In this document: piece by piece, positions 8,927 through 17,362 of the stretch
How positions within the stretch are numbered: the stretch's first letter is position 1
Layout of the letters: each line of letters opens with the position of its first letter
DNA from: Aquabacterium sp.
GTDB lineage: Bacteria; Pseudomonadota; Gammaproteobacteria; Burkholderiales; Burkholderiaceae_C
Direction of reading: 5' to 3'
DNA: 59,017 bases
Assembly (NCBI RefSeq): GCF_021768455.1
Contig: NZ_JAIZVX010000004.1
Span: 1 to 59,017, forward strand
The notes under the pieces: generated by a model
The model's database searches: none
Told to the model about the DNA's origin: nothing
What the model saw: the letters and a program-made list of their open reading frames with translations, nothing else
Made by a program: the position numbers and the translations under genes

Positions 8927-10240
8927 TCAGGTCGGCTGCCCCATCTTGCCCAGCCGCTGGCGCACCAGTTCGATGTGGCTGCGCAGGTTGTAGAGGTTCT
9001 CGGAGAAGGCCAGCGGCGTGCGGATGTGGCTCACGCCTTTTTCGATGTCGTCGAGCCGCTCGCGAGCCGCGGCCAGGTCCAGCTTGCCGCCTTCGAGGTC
9101 GAGGTCGTACTCCAGCTCCTTGAGCTTGCCGTACCAGCGGTACAGGCGAGACTTGATGCGCCAGGCGTAGACGGTCGGGGCCAGGCGCATCACCGGCAGC
9201 ATCACGGCCACCAGGGGAATGAGCAGGACGATGAGGCGATCCACCCACACCGCCAGCCAGAAAGGCAAGTGGCTGTGCAGGAAAGACGGGCCCTTGCTCA
9301 TGTAGCGTTCGGCGTCCACGCTCAGGGGGATGTCGACACCCTTGGGCGAAGGGAACTGGCCTTCGCGACGCAGCATGCCGGCGTCACCCGTGATGTCGGT
9401 GGCGGCCTCGAGGATGAGGTTGATGAGCGCGGGGTGGATGTCGTCGCGCACCACCAGGTTCGCCGTGGGCGCGATCAGGGGCAGATCGCGCTCAGGCAGG
9501 TTGCGCGCCAGGTCGTAGGCCCCCATGGGCAGCTCGATGCGGCTCAGGAATGGGAAGCGCCGCGTGTAGGCCTCAGCCTGGTCGAAACCCATGATGCGCA
9601 GCGTGGGCACGCGCATCAGCGAAGCGATCAGCTCGGACTCGGGCGCGCCGACCACCATGATCGCGTCGACCTTGCCGAAGATGAGCTGGCGAGCGGCTTC
9701 GTCGGACGCAAAGTCATCGAGCGAGGTGTTCTGGGCATCGAGGCCATTGGCCGCCAGCAGCTGTTCGCTCAGGGCTCGCACGCCGCTGCCCACAGGCCCG
9801 ATGGAGAGCTTGCGGCCCTTGAGATCGGCCAGGCGTTGCGCTTTCACGCCCTTGCGCACAAACACCCAGACGGGCTCGTGATACAGCGCCGCGAGGCTCA
9901 TCAGCGATTCGGCATCTTCATCCGTCGCCACGCCGCCCTGCACCACCGCCAGGGTCACGCCCGAGCTTTCGTCCTTCAGAAGGTCGAGGTCCTCACGGGC
10001 ACCACGGGTGGTGCGCAGTTTCACCTTGATGCCGTTTTGCGCCAGGGCCAGCTGAAACTCCTGGGCGAAGCGCTCGTAAGCGCCGCCCTCGGGGCCCACC
10101 GTCATGGTGATCTCGCTGGGCGGCGCGGGCTGGATGTAGCGAGCAGCGAGCCAGAAGGCGCCCCCGATCAGGGCCAGAGCCCCCAGGGTGGTGATCCAGA
10201 AGTCCAGGGAAGTCCAGCGTTGCCAGATGAAACGGGCCAT
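8927..10240 (-). CDS. TAXI-family TRAP transporter solute receptor with C-terminal membrane domain
   Basis: About 437 residues. One N-terminal membrane segment (DFWITTLGALALIGGAFWLA) is followed by the periplasmic TAXI binding domain, which starts ITMTVGPEGGAYERFAQEF. A second hydrophobic segment (WVDRLIVLLIPLVAVMLPVM) leads into a cytosolic helical tail. TAXI receptors normally hand substrate to a fused TRAP membrane protein, but no such permease gene is next to it. ATG at 10240 is preferred; the frame also opens at a TTG (10303) that would add 21 residues. The substrate is unknown. Confidence 0.82.
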   Translation of the reverse strand: MARFIWQRWTSLDFWITTLGALALIGGAFWLAARYIQPAPPSEITMTVGPEGGAYERFAQEFQLALAQNGIKVKLRTTRGAREDLDLLKDESSGVTLAVVQGGVATDEDAESLMSLAALYHEPVWVFVRKGVKAQRLADLKGRKLSIGPVGSGVRALSEQLLAANGLDAQNTSLDDFASDEAARQLIFGKVDAIMVVGAPESELIASLMRVPTLRIMGFDQAEAYTRRFPFLSRIELPMGAYDLARNLPERDLPLIAPTANLVVRDDIHPALINLILEAATDITGDAGMLRREGQFPSPKGVDIPLSVDAERYMSKGPSFLHSHLPFWLAVWVDRLIVLLIPLVAVMLPVMRLAPTVYAWRIKSRLYRWYGKLKELEYDLDLEGGKLDLAAARERLDDIEKGVSHIRTPLAFSENLYNLRSHIELVRQRLGKMGQPT

Positions 10241-10385
10241 GGGGTGACGCGCCGACGGGGCACGCGCAAAGGGCGGATTATCGGCGAGCAGCACCGCGGA
10301 CAAGACCGGATGCCCGCGATGGTTTAGGCTCCAAGCGCAGCATCAAGACCCTCCAACCCTGATCCAGCACTCACAAGGCACACAC

Positions 10386-11435
10386 ATGGACATGAGACCC
10401 CTGGGCCGCACCGGCCTGAACGTCAGCGTGATCGCACTGGGCACCATGACCTGGGGCGAACAGAACACCGAGGCCGAGGCGCACGCCCAGCTGAACCTCG
10501 CTCTGGACGCCGGCATCAACTTCGTCGACACGGCCGAGATGTACCCCGTTCCGCCCATGGCGCCAACCCAGGGGCGCACCGAGACCTACATCGGCACCTG
10601 GCTGAAACAAACCGGTCGACGCAACGACATCGTGCTGGCCACCAAGGCCACCGGCCCTTCGCGCACTGCGGCGCGGCCCTCGCACGTGCGGGGTGGGCAG
10701 TTGAGCTTCACGAAAGAGAACCTCACCGAAGCCGTGAACCAGAGCCTGCGCCGTTTGCAGACCGACCACATCGACCTCTACCAGTTGCACTGGCCCGACC
10801 GCAGCCTCAACATCTTCGGCCAGCGCAGCTATGTGCACCCGCAGGGCGAGGACACGGTCGAGATCGAGGTCACGCTGCGCGCGCTGGAGGAGCTGATCAA
10901 GGCGGGCAAGGTGCGCCACATCGGGGTCTCCAACGAATCGCCATGGGGTCTGAGCCGCTTCCTGTGCCTGGCCGAGCAGCATGGCCTGCCACGCGTGGCC
11001 AGCATCCAGAATGCCTACAGCCTGGTCAACCGCCACTTTGAAAACGGTCTCTCGGAGTTCGCCCTGCACGACGACGTGGGCCTGCTGGCCTACTCGCCAC
11101 TGGCCTTCGGCGTGCTGAGCGGCAAGTACCTGAACGGGCAGAAGCCCGCGGGTGCCCGCCTGACCCTGTTCGAGCGCTTCTCGCGCTACAACAGCCCGGC
11201 CGTGACCGAGGCCGCAGAGGCCTATGTGGCGCTCTTCCGCGCACACGGCCTGGACCCGGCCGAAGCCAGCCTCGCGTTTGTGAACAGCCGGGACTTCGTC
11301 ACGGCGAACATCATCGGCGCGACCACGCTCGACCAGCTGCGAAGCAACATCGCCAGCGCCAGCCTCGTGCTGCCGCCAGAGGTGCTGGAAGGCATCGAAG
11401 CCATCCAGGCCCGGCACCCGAACCCGGCCTGCTGA
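10386..11435 (+). CDS. Aldo/keto reductase, Tas-like
   Basis: A 349-residue NADPH-dependent oxidoreductase with the (beta/alpha)8 fold. The catalytic tetrad is visible: D48 and Y53 (NFVDTAEMY), K87 (VLATKATGP) and H135 (LYQLHWPDR). The length and the insert around VHPQGEDTVEIEVTL match the E. coli Tas branch. The physiological substrate cannot be told from sequence. It is monocistronic, 82 bases from the divergent TAXI gene (145 bases from that gene's alternative ATG start). Confidence 0.9.
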   Translation: MDMRPLGRTGLNVSVIALGTMTWGEQNTEAEAHAQLNLALDAGINFVDTAEMYPVPPMAPTQGRTETYIGTWLKQTGRRNDIVLATKATGPSRTAARPSHVRGGQLSFTKENLTEAVNQSLRRLQTDHIDLYQLHWPDRSLNIFGQRSYVHPQGEDTVEIEVTLRALEELIKAGKVRHIGVSNESPWGLSRFLCLAEQHGLPRVASIQNAYSLVNRHFENGLSEFALHDDVGLLAYSPLAFGVLSGKYLNGQKPAGARLTLFERFSRYNSPAVTEAAEAYVALFRAHGLDPAEASLAFVNSRDFVTANIIGATTLDQLRSNIASASLVLPPEVLEGIEAIQARHPNPAC

Positions 11436-11446
11436 ACGATCTGCAG

Positions 11447-11485
11447 AAAAAAAGAGCCCGGCCACCACATGTGGCACGGGCTCTT
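11447..11485 (-). terminator. Rho-independent terminator, minus strand
   Basis: AAGAGCCCG pairs with CGGGCTCTT, with a nested GCCAC/GTGGC pair. On the minus strand seven T residues follow. It lies after a second terminator that already serves gshA, so it may end a separate transcript. Confidence 0.75.
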
Positions 11486-11610
11486 GCAAACCGCGCCGGC
11501 CTTGTCCCCACGACGTTGCCGGCGCACCCCACTTCGATTGCCCCCTCGCTGCGCCGTGGGCGTCCACACGGTGCTGAGAGCATTGGTGTGACGACCTGAA
11601 GCCACCACGC
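11447..11610 (-). ncRNA. Candidate sigma-54-dependent small RNA
   Basis: In the 325-base gap between the convergent aldo/keto reductase and gshA, the minus strand shows a self-contained unit. First comes a gshA terminator, then a -24/-12-like promoter (11622-11636), then about 160 bases without a convincing reading frame, then a strong terminator with seven T. The transcription start near 11610 is estimated from the usual 12-base distance. No match to a known RNA family is recognised. This is inference from signals only. Confidence 0.35.
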
Positions 11611-11621
11611 CCTTCTCTTTC

Positions 11622-11636
11622 GCAGGAGCCGTGCCA
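11622..11636 (-). promoter_or_regulatory. Sigma-54 -24/-12 promoter candidate
   Basis: On the minus strand the sequence is TGGCACGGCTCCTGC, matching the consensus TGGCACG-N4-TTGC at all but one position with the invariant GG and GC ten bases apart. It points away from gshA into the candidate small RNA. Confidence 0.45.
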
Positions 11637-11650
11637 GGCCAAAACAAGGC

Positions 11651-11675
11651 AAAAAGCCCGCAGGAAGCGGGCTTT
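11651..11675 (-). terminator. Terminator of gshA
   Basis: AAAGCCCGC and GCGGGCTTT form a 9-bp stem with a five-base loop. On the minus strand the stem is followed by a short T run. It lies 86 bases past the gshA stop. Confidence 0.8.
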
Positions 11676-11760
11676 GAGGCAGAACCAGGGCCCGAGGGTG
11701 CTGCGTCTGCAACAAGCGCGGGAGCCGGGGTGCGGGCTTTTCAGCACCGCAACAGGAAGC

Positions 11761-13299
11761 TCAGGGCAGATCGATGCCCAGGCGCTCAGGCGAAAGGTAG
11801 GCCTGGCGATAGGCTTCGAACAGCAGGCTGTCGGAGGCTTCGATTCGGGCTTGCTCGACCACGGACGCCTCGGCCATGGCGCGCAGCTGGGCCAGGCGAG
11901 CGGGATCCTGCGGCATGGCCAGCAGATCGGCCTGAGCTTGCTGCGAACGGGCCAGGGCAAAGGCCGTGTGGCTGCCACCGTGGTCGGCGGCCATGGCTTG
12001 CAATACGCGTGCGGAAGGCAGGGTCTCGGGAGATTCGAACTGCGCCTGCGCCTGCGCCAGCGCTTCGGCAAACGCACGCCCCCCTTCGGCCGCATCCATG
12101 GCCTGGGCAATGGGCTCGCAGGCCTGAAGGATCTCACGGCCCCACTCCTGCAGGGCCACCATGCGCCCTGCCCGCTCGAGCATCAGACCGGGCTCACGGC
12201 CGCGCGAAGCGGTGCGCTGCTGGTTGCGAGCCAGCTCGGCGATCTCCACTGGGCTGTCTGGCGGGCTGTCGGCCAGCAGGCAATGCATCAGGAACACATC
12301 GATCACCCGCATGGTGTGGGCGTCGATGCCCACGGGCAGGAACGGGTTCAGGTCCATGCAGCGCACCTCCACGTATTCCACGCCGCGCTCACGCAAGGCA
12401 TGGAGCGGGCGCTCACCCGGGAAGATCACCCGCTTGGGCCGGATGGTGCTGTAGAACTCGTTTTCGATCTGCAGGAGCGACGTCGAGAGCTGCTTGTAGC
12501 GGCCCGCGGCATCCTGGATGCCGATGGCTTCGTAGGCAGGATAAGGTCGCGTCAGCGCCCCCTGCAGCGAACGGGCGTAACCCTCGAGGCTGTTGTAGCT
12601 CACGCACAGGGCAGATTGCGCGTCGCTCTGGTAGCCCAGGCGCCCCATGCGCAGCGAGGTGGCATGCGGCAGGAAGCAGGTGTGGGCCTCGCGCGAGTCC
12701 AACTCGTGGGGCAGACCGGCCACGAAACTGGCCGGCACCGCAGGCGAGGCGCCGAACAGCATCAGCAGCAAAAAAGAATGGCGGCGGAAGTTGCGAATGA
12801 GGCTGAAGTAATCGTCACTGCCCAGCCCCGGGATCGACCAGTTGTAGTGGATGCCTGAAATCGTCTGCATGCGCGGGCCATAGCGGTGCGACAGCCCATG
12901 CCGGTAAACCGTTTTGGCCTGGCCCACGTTGGAAGAGCCATACTGACCAATGGGGATGTCTTGATCCGCCGGCAGCTCGCAGGGCATGGAGCCCGACCAC
13001 ATCAGTTCGCCCAGGTCTTCGTGCAAGGTGTGTTGCACCACCTGGTGCACGGCGACGAGTTCCTCCACACAGGCCTCGGCACTGGCGTGCACGCCCGTCA
13101 CGAGTTCGAGCTGGGACTCGCTGAAATCGGTCGTCACATGGGGGTGCGTGAGCGCCGAGCCCAGGCGTGCCGGATGCGGGGTGTGCACCAGTTGCCCCTG
13201 GGCGTTGGTGCGCAGGCCCTCCTTCTCCACCCCACGGCGGATGCCCCTCAGGCGCTCGGGGCCCAGTTCTTGCAAACGGTCTATCAAGCTGGTCAACAC
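11761..13299 (-). CDS. gshA: Glutamate-cysteine ligase
   Basis: ATP-dependent ligase that joins glutamate and cysteine, the first step of glutathione synthesis. About 512 residues, the length of the E. coli-type (class 1) enzyme. Typical segments are RGVEKEGLRT near the N-terminus, TDFSESQLELVTG, the LPADQDIPIGQYGSSNVG loop, and EVRCMDLNPFLPVGI. The frame opens at a TTG (13311), but AGGAG lies just inside it, so initiation at the GTG at 13299 or the next TTG (13296) is more likely. The upstream region shares a GCATAAGCACTG sequence with the sigma-54 regulator promoter further on. Confidence 0.93.
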   Translation of the reverse strand: MLTSLIDRLQELGPERLRGIRRGVEKEGLRTNAQGQLVHTPHPARLGSALTHPHVTTDFSESQLELVTGVHASAEACVEELVAVHQVVQHTLHEDLGELMWSGSMPCELPADQDIPIGQYGSSNVGQAKTVYRHGLSHRYGPRMQTISGIHYNWSIPGLGSDDYFSLIRNFRRHSFLLLMLFGASPAVPASFVAGLPHELDSREAHTCFLPHATSLRMGRLGYQSDAQSALCVSYNSLEGYARSLQGALTRPYPAYEAIGIQDAAGRYKQLSTSLLQIENEFYSTIRPKRVIFPGERPLHALRERGVEYVEVRCMDLNPFLPVGIDAHTMRVIDVFLMHCLLADSPPDSPVEIAELARNQQRTASRGREPGLMLERAGRMVALQEWGREILQACEPIAQAMDAAEGGRAFAEALAQAQAQFESPETLPSARVLQAMAADHGGSHTAFALARSQQAQADLLAMPQDPARLAQLRAMAEASVVEQARIEASDSLLFEAYRQAYLSPERLGIDLP

Positions 13300-13370
13300 C
13301 AGTCTCCTCAATTCAACGTGGCCCGCGAAGGTAACAGATCATCAAGAAACCTGCTTGGCATGCGTCAGGC

Positions 13371-13382
13371 GCATAAGCACTG
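13371..13382 (+). promoter_or_regulatory. GCATAAGCACTG box between gshA and the amidotransferase gene
   Basis: This 12-mer occurs identically on the minus strand at 53140-53151 in front of the SfnR-like regulator. It lies 72 bases upstream of the gshA start. It may be an operator for a sulfur regulator; this is inference. Confidence 0.3.
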
Positions 13383-13508
13383 GATGGAAGATTCTGAGCA
13401 AAGGCCTCCACAGGGCTTGGCCTGGCCGCAAGATCTGCCGATACCCCTTGCATTGCGCCGTTGGCCTTCGTCGGCGGCAACGTCAGCTCCCCGTCACCAC
13501 CGCTCCGC

Positions 13509-14159
13509 ATGTGCCTGATCATCAAAAAGCCCGCCGGCCGGGCCATTTCTGAGGACTTCCTGACCCATGCCTGGCAGCGCAATGCCGATGGCTGGGGGGG
13601 ATTCTTCCTCTTCGACGACGAGGTCGTCTGGCAACGTGGCTTGCGCTTCGAAGAACTGCTGCGATACAACGCCGCCCTGCCCGCCCACACCGAGGTCTAC
13701 CTCCACCTGCGCAAGGCCACATACGGCGCCATCTGCCGCGACATGGCCCACCCCTACCGGGTGCGCGACGGCCTGATGCTGATGCACAACGGCAGCATCG
13801 CCCACCTGGCCCCTCAGGACCCAAGCCTGAGCGACACGGCCGAGTTGGCCCGCCATCTGCGAGACATGCTGGAAGGCCTGAGCGACGCCCAGGCCAGCAC
13901 GGTGGTGCGTTCTGCCGGCTTCGCGCGCCTCACCGCACCGCTCATCGAAGGCTCGATGGTGGTGCTGATGGACGCCCAGGGCCCGGTGCGACTGGGCCGC
14001 GAATGGCACACCGTGCGCCATGGCGACTGGGAGGCCGACATGGTCGGCATCGAGGTGTCGAACAGCCACACCTGGGGCCGAGCGCTCAAGCCTGCGGCAG
14101 AAGCAACGCGTCCAAGGCGTTCAGCAAGGCCGACACCTGCTCCGGCGTGCCCACCGTGA
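13509..14159 (+). CDS. Class II glutamine amidotransferase-like (Ntn hydrolase) protein
   Basis: A 216-residue protein starting Met-Cys-Leu-Ile, so Cys2 would become the N-terminal nucleophile after methionine removal. Further Ntn motifs are [19 protein letters not shown] and [12 protein letters not shown], as in glutaminase domains of the GATase type 2 family. No synthase domain is attached, so the ammonia acceptor is unknown and it may act as a simple amidohydrolase. The start at 13509 is fixed by the Cys2 rule. Its last 74 bases overlap the 3' end of convergent hisC, and the C-terminal 24 residues look unstructured. Confidence 0.78.
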   Translation: MCLIIKKPAGRAISEDFLTHAWQRNADGWGGFFLFDDEVVWQRGLRFEELLRYNAALPAHTEVYLHLRKATYGAICRDMAHPYRVRDGLMLMHNGSIAHLAPQDPSLSDTAELARHLRDMLEGLSDAQASTVVRSAGFARLTAPLIEGSMVVLMDAQGPVRLGREWHTVRHGDWEADMVGIEVSNSHTWGRALKPAAEATRPRRSARPTPAPACPP

Positions 14160-15159
14160 TGCGCAGGAAGTCGCTGATGCGCGGCTTGTCGAACTGACGC
14201 ACCAGGATGCGCCGTTCGCGCAGTGCGGCCAGCAAGGTCGCACCTCGCCAGCCCGGATGGCGCGCGAAAACGAAATTGGCCGCAGAGGGCAGCACCTCGA
14301 ACCCACGGGCTTGCAGCCCCTCGCTCAGCACGGCCCGCGAGGCCACCACCTGCTGGCGGGTGCGCTCAAACCAGTCGACATCGGCCAGCGCGGCCAGGGC
14401 ACCGGCCTGGGCCAGGCGGTCCAGCGGATAGGAGTTGAAGCAGCCCTTGACCCGCTCCAGTGCCTCGATCAGGCTGGGGTGCCCCATGGCAAAGCCAACG
14501 CGCAGGCCAGCCAGGGCCCGTGACTTCGACAGCGTGTGCACCACCAGCAGGTTGGGAAATTCGGCGATCAGGGGCACGGCGGACTCTGCACCGAAATCGA
14601 CATAGGCCTCATCGATCACCACGACCGATGCCCTGTTGCCCTGAAGCAGCGCACGGATCTGGGCACGCGACAGGGCCCTCCCGGTGGGCGCGTTCGGGTT
14701 GGCCAGCACGATGCCGCCATTGGGGCGCGCATAAGCGGCCAGGTCGATGCTGAAGTCTTCGGCGAGCGGCACGCGCTCGACCTCGATGCCAAACAGCTCG
14801 GCGTACACCGGGTAGAAGCTGTAGCTGACATCCGGAAAAAGGATGGGCCGCGGGTGCTTGAGCAGGGCCCGAAAAGCATGGGCCAGCACCTCGTCGGAGC
14901 CATTGCCCACGAACACCTGTGCAACGCTCAGGCCGTGCTGGCGGGCCACCTCGGCCTTGAGGGCGCGGGCGTCAGGGTCAGGATAGAGGCGCAGGGCGTC
15001 ATCGGTGGCCGCGCGGATCGCCGCGAGCGCAGCGGGCGATGGGCCATGAGGATGCTCGTTGGTGTTGAGCTTGATCAGGCCCTCGATGGCGGGTTGCTCA
15101 CCGGGGGTGTAAGGACTCAGGCCGGCGATGCCGGTGCTCCACAAGGGGTTGGCGGACAT
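14086..15159 (-). CDS. hisC: Histidinol-phosphate aminotransferase
   Basis: PLP-dependent class I/II aminotransferase of 357 residues, converting imidazole-acetol phosphate to histidinol phosphate. N-terminal [29 protein letters not shown] and the Schiff-base lysine K212 in [13 protein letters not shown] are all present. The frame extends upstream to 15360 but the homologous start is the ATG at 15159 (MSANPLWS). It is not in a his operon here; a paralogue with a related role (for example aromatic amino-acid transamination) cannot be excluded. Confidence 0.9.
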   Translation of the reverse strand: MSANPLWSTGIAGLSPYTPGEQPAIEGLIKLNTNEHPHGPSPAALAAIRAATDDALRLYPDPDARALKAEVARQHGLSVAQVFVGNGSDEVLAHAFRALLKHPRPILFPDVSYSFYPVYAELFGIEVERVPLAEDFSIDLAAYARPNGGIVLANPNAPTGRALSRAQIRALLQGNRASVVVIDEAYVDFGAESAVPLIAEFPNLLVVHTLSKSRALAGLRVGFAMGHPSLIEALERVKGCFNSYPLDRLAQAGALAALADVDWFERTRQQVVASRAVLSEGLQARGFEVLPSAANFVFARHPGWRGATLLAALRERRILVRQFDKPRISDFLRITVGTPEQVSALLNALDALLLPQA

Positions 15160-15473
15160 GGTGAAGAGAATCGGGTGGGAAGCCGACAGGCTCAAGCAAC
15201 CATCATAGGGTGCCCCGCATGCCAGGCCGCCGCGGTCACGGCGCCACGCCACATCCGTGATGGCGGATTGAATATCTCTTATACAAGAGATACCCCCTTC
15301 CAATTCAATACAGCGCCGGGCAAGCGAATACCGGCTGATATATTGAATGCAGATATGCATATTTGATATTCAGATAAGCGCAACCGGACTCAGAACAAGT
15401 CACTTGGGTATTTGGCATGGCCTCGCCAAAGTGTTGGTTTCTGAACACCTGCGGCCCTGACAGGCCACGTCTC
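15160..15473. promoter_or_regulatory. Divergent regulatory region hisC / encapsulin operon
   Basis: A 314-base non-coding stretch whose second half is unusually AT-rich for this genome. It holds a perfect 8+8 inverted repeat (15273-15292), a 10-bp palindrome ATATGCATAT (15353-15362), a GATATTCAGATAAGC segment (15365-15379) similar to sequences before the sulfate-binding-protein and porin genes, and a TTTGGC-N8-GCCAAA repeat (15411-15430). An ATG at 15417 is in frame with the acetyltransferase but has no homologous sequence behind it. Confidence 0.6.
15273..15292. promoter_or_regulatory. Perfect inverted repeat, likely operator
   Basis: TATCTCTT, ATAC, AAGAGATA: arms of eight bases with a four-base spacer, about 180 bases before the acetyltransferase start and 114 before hisC. 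Its form fits a dimeric repressor or activator site. The regulator is not known. Confidence 0.5.
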
Positions 15474-16397
15474 ATGAGCAGCCAGCCATCACGCTACACC
15501 GACCCGGGCGCCACCGATTGGCGACTCCACGACATCGTGGCGGCCCTGCGCCAGTCGCGCGAAACCACCCACAACGTGCGACACAAAGGGCGCATCCGTG
15601 AAATGCCGTCGCGCGACGCGCTGGCCGGTATCGTCAAAGGCCTGCAAGCGGCCCTCTTCCCCACCCATTACGGCCGCCCGGACCTGTCCGACGAAAGCAT
15701 CGACTACTTTGTCGGAGACACACTGAACAGCACGCTGATCGTCCTGGCCGAGCAGGTTCGCCGCGGTCTGCTTTTCGTGTCGGATGCCGATGCCTCGGGC
15801 GACGCGGACCTCAGCGCACAGGCGATCCAGATCACCCGCCACTTTGCTGCCAGCCTGCCCGCCATCCGCGCCCTGCTGGTCAGCGATCTGCAGGCGGCGT
15901 ACCAGGGCGACCCGGCCGCCACCAGCGTCTCGGAAATCCTGCTGTGTTACCCGGGGATGACGGCGATCATCCACTACCGCCTGGCGCACAAACTCTACGA
16001 ACTCGGGGCCCCGGTGCTGGCCCGGCTGATCTCCGACCTGGCCCATGAGGCCACGGGCATCGACATCCACCCCGGCGCGGCCATCGGTCCGGCCTTCTTC
16101 ATCGACCATGGCACCGGCGTCGTCATTGGCGAGACCACCGTGATCGGTGAAGGCGTGCGCTTGTACCAGGCCGTGACCCTGGGCGCCAAGCGCTTCCCCA
16201 CCGATGAGAGCGGCCAACTGCTCAAGGGCCACGCCCGGCATCCCATCGTCGAAGACGACGTGGTCATCTACGCGGGCGCCACCGTGCTGGGTCGCATCAC
16301 GATCGGCAAGGGTTCGACCATCGGCGGCAACGTCTGGCTGACCCACAGCGTGCCACCCGGCAGCAACGTGAGCCAGGCCCTGAACCGCAACGACTGA
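15474..16397 (+). CDS. epsC: Serine O-acetyltransferase (EpsC type), encapsulin operon
   Basis: Makes O-acetylserine from serine and acetyl-CoA, the carbon skeleton for cysteine. The 307-residue protein has a helical N-terminal half and a left-handed beta-helix of hexapeptide repeats. The catalytic region DIHPGAAIGPAFFIDHGTG carries H199 and H212, and ends with ITIGKGSTIGGNVWLTHSVP. The start at 15474 is the ATG beginning MSSQPSRY. It is the first gene of a three-gene operon with an encapsulin shell and a cysteine desulfurase, as in cyanobacterial srp and other family 2A encapsulin loci, linking cysteine supply to sulfur release and storage. Confidence 0.9.
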   Translation: MSSQPSRYTDPGATDWRLHDIVAALRQSRETTHNVRHKGRIREMPSRDALAGIVKGLQAALFPTHYGRPDLSDESIDYFVGDTLNSTLIVLAEQVRRGLLFVSDADASGDADLSAQAIQITRHFAASLPAIRALLVSDLQAAYQGDPAATSVSEILLCYPGMTAIIHYRLAHKLYELGAPVLARLISDLAHEATGIDIHPGAAIGPAFFIDHGTGVVIGETTVIGEGVRLYQAVTLGAKRFPTDESGQLLKGHARHPIVEDDVVIYAGATVLGRITIGKGSTIGGNVWLTHSVPPGSNVSQALNRND

Positions 16398-16444
16398 CAT
16401 CCCCTTTTCAACACCACCCACCCCTGTAGACCGGAGAGCGCCAC

Positions 16445-17362
16445 ATGGCCAACAACCACGAACAAAGCACCGCACTGGGCGACATCGCCGCCCGGCAACT
16501 TGCCATCGCCACGCGCACCGTGCCCCAAATGGGCACGATCACACCGCGCTGGCTGACCCACCTGCTGCAATGGGTGCCGGTTGAGGCCGGTATCTACCGA
16601 GTCAACAAGGTCAAGGACGCCTCCAGCGTGACCGTGGACTGCTCTGGCCGAGACGAGCGCGAACTGCCACAGACCTTCGTGGACTACATCGAAGACCCGC
16701 GCGAGTACCTGCTGTCCGCCGTCAACACGGTGCTGGACGTGCACACCCGCGTCTCGGACCTGTACTCCAAGCCCTACAACCAGATCGCCGAACAGCTGCG
16801 CCTGACCATCGAAACGATCAAGGAGCGCCAGGAAGCCGAGCTGATCAACAACAAGGAATATGGCCTGCTCCACAGCATCGCGCCGCATCAGCACATCAAG
16901 ACCCGCACCGGTGCCCCCACGCCCGATGACCTCGACGAGCTGCTGAGCAAGGTGTGGAAGGAACCTGGCTTCTTCCTGGCCCACCCGCTGGCCATCACCG
17001 CCTTCGGCCGCGAATGCACCCGCCGCGGTGTACCTCCGCCCACGGTGTCCCTGTTCGGCTCCCAGTTCATCACCTGGCGCGGCATCCCGCTGATCCCTTG
17101 CGACAAGATCCAGATCGAGGACAACAAGACCAAGATCCTCTTGATCCGCACCGGAGAAAGTCGCCAGGGCGTCGTGGGCCTGTACCAGCCCGACCTACCG
17201 GGCGCGCAAAGCCCCGGTCTGGCCGTGCGCTTCATGGGCATCAACCACAAGGCCATCGCGTCCTACCTGGTGTCGCTGTACTGCTCGCTGGCCGTGCTGA
17301 CCGACGACGCCATCGCGGTGCTCGAAGACGTCGAAATCAACAAGTACCATGAGTACAAGTGA
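16445..17362 (+). CDS. srpI: Family 2A encapsulin shell protein (SrpI-like)
   Basis: A 305-residue protein with the HK97-type capsid fold expected for family 2A encapsulins. Recognisable segments are MGTITPRWLTHLLQWVPVEAG after an extended N-arm, YIEDPREYLLSAVNTVLDVH, YNQIAEQLRLTIETIKERQE, and the C-terminal SYLVSLYCSLAVLTDDAI. Such proteins self-assemble into shells of about 25 nm that enclose a cysteine desulfurase and in studied bacteria store elemental sulfur. GGAGAG lies seven bases before the ATG. The last 14 bases overlap the start of the desulfurase gene, fixing expression of shell and cargo together. Confidence 0.93.
   Translation: MANNHEQSTALGDIAARQLAIATRTVPQMGTITPRWLTHLLQWVPVEAGIYRVNKVKDASSVTVDCSGRDERELPQTFVDYIEDPREYLLSAVNTVLDVHTRVSDLYSKPYNQIAEQLRLTIETIKERQEAELINNKEYGLLHSIAPHQHIKTRTGAPTPDDLDELLSKVWKEPGFFLAHPLAITAFGRECTRRGVPPPTVSLFGSQFITWRGIPLIPCDKIQIEDNKTKILLIRTGESRQGVVGLYQPDLPGAQSPGLAVRFMGINHKAIASYLVSLYCSLAVLTDDAIAVLEDVEINKYHEYK

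Noticed and set aside
8279-10327. A 682-residue plus-strand open frame across the oxidoreductase and TAXI genes
   Set aside because: It spans two real minus-strand genes and their intergenic gap; typical high-GC artefact.
15417-15473. ATG at 15417 as start of the serine acetyltransferase
   Set aside because: The extra 19 residues have no family counterpart and the ATG lies inside a TTTGGC-N8-GCCAAA repeat of the control region.
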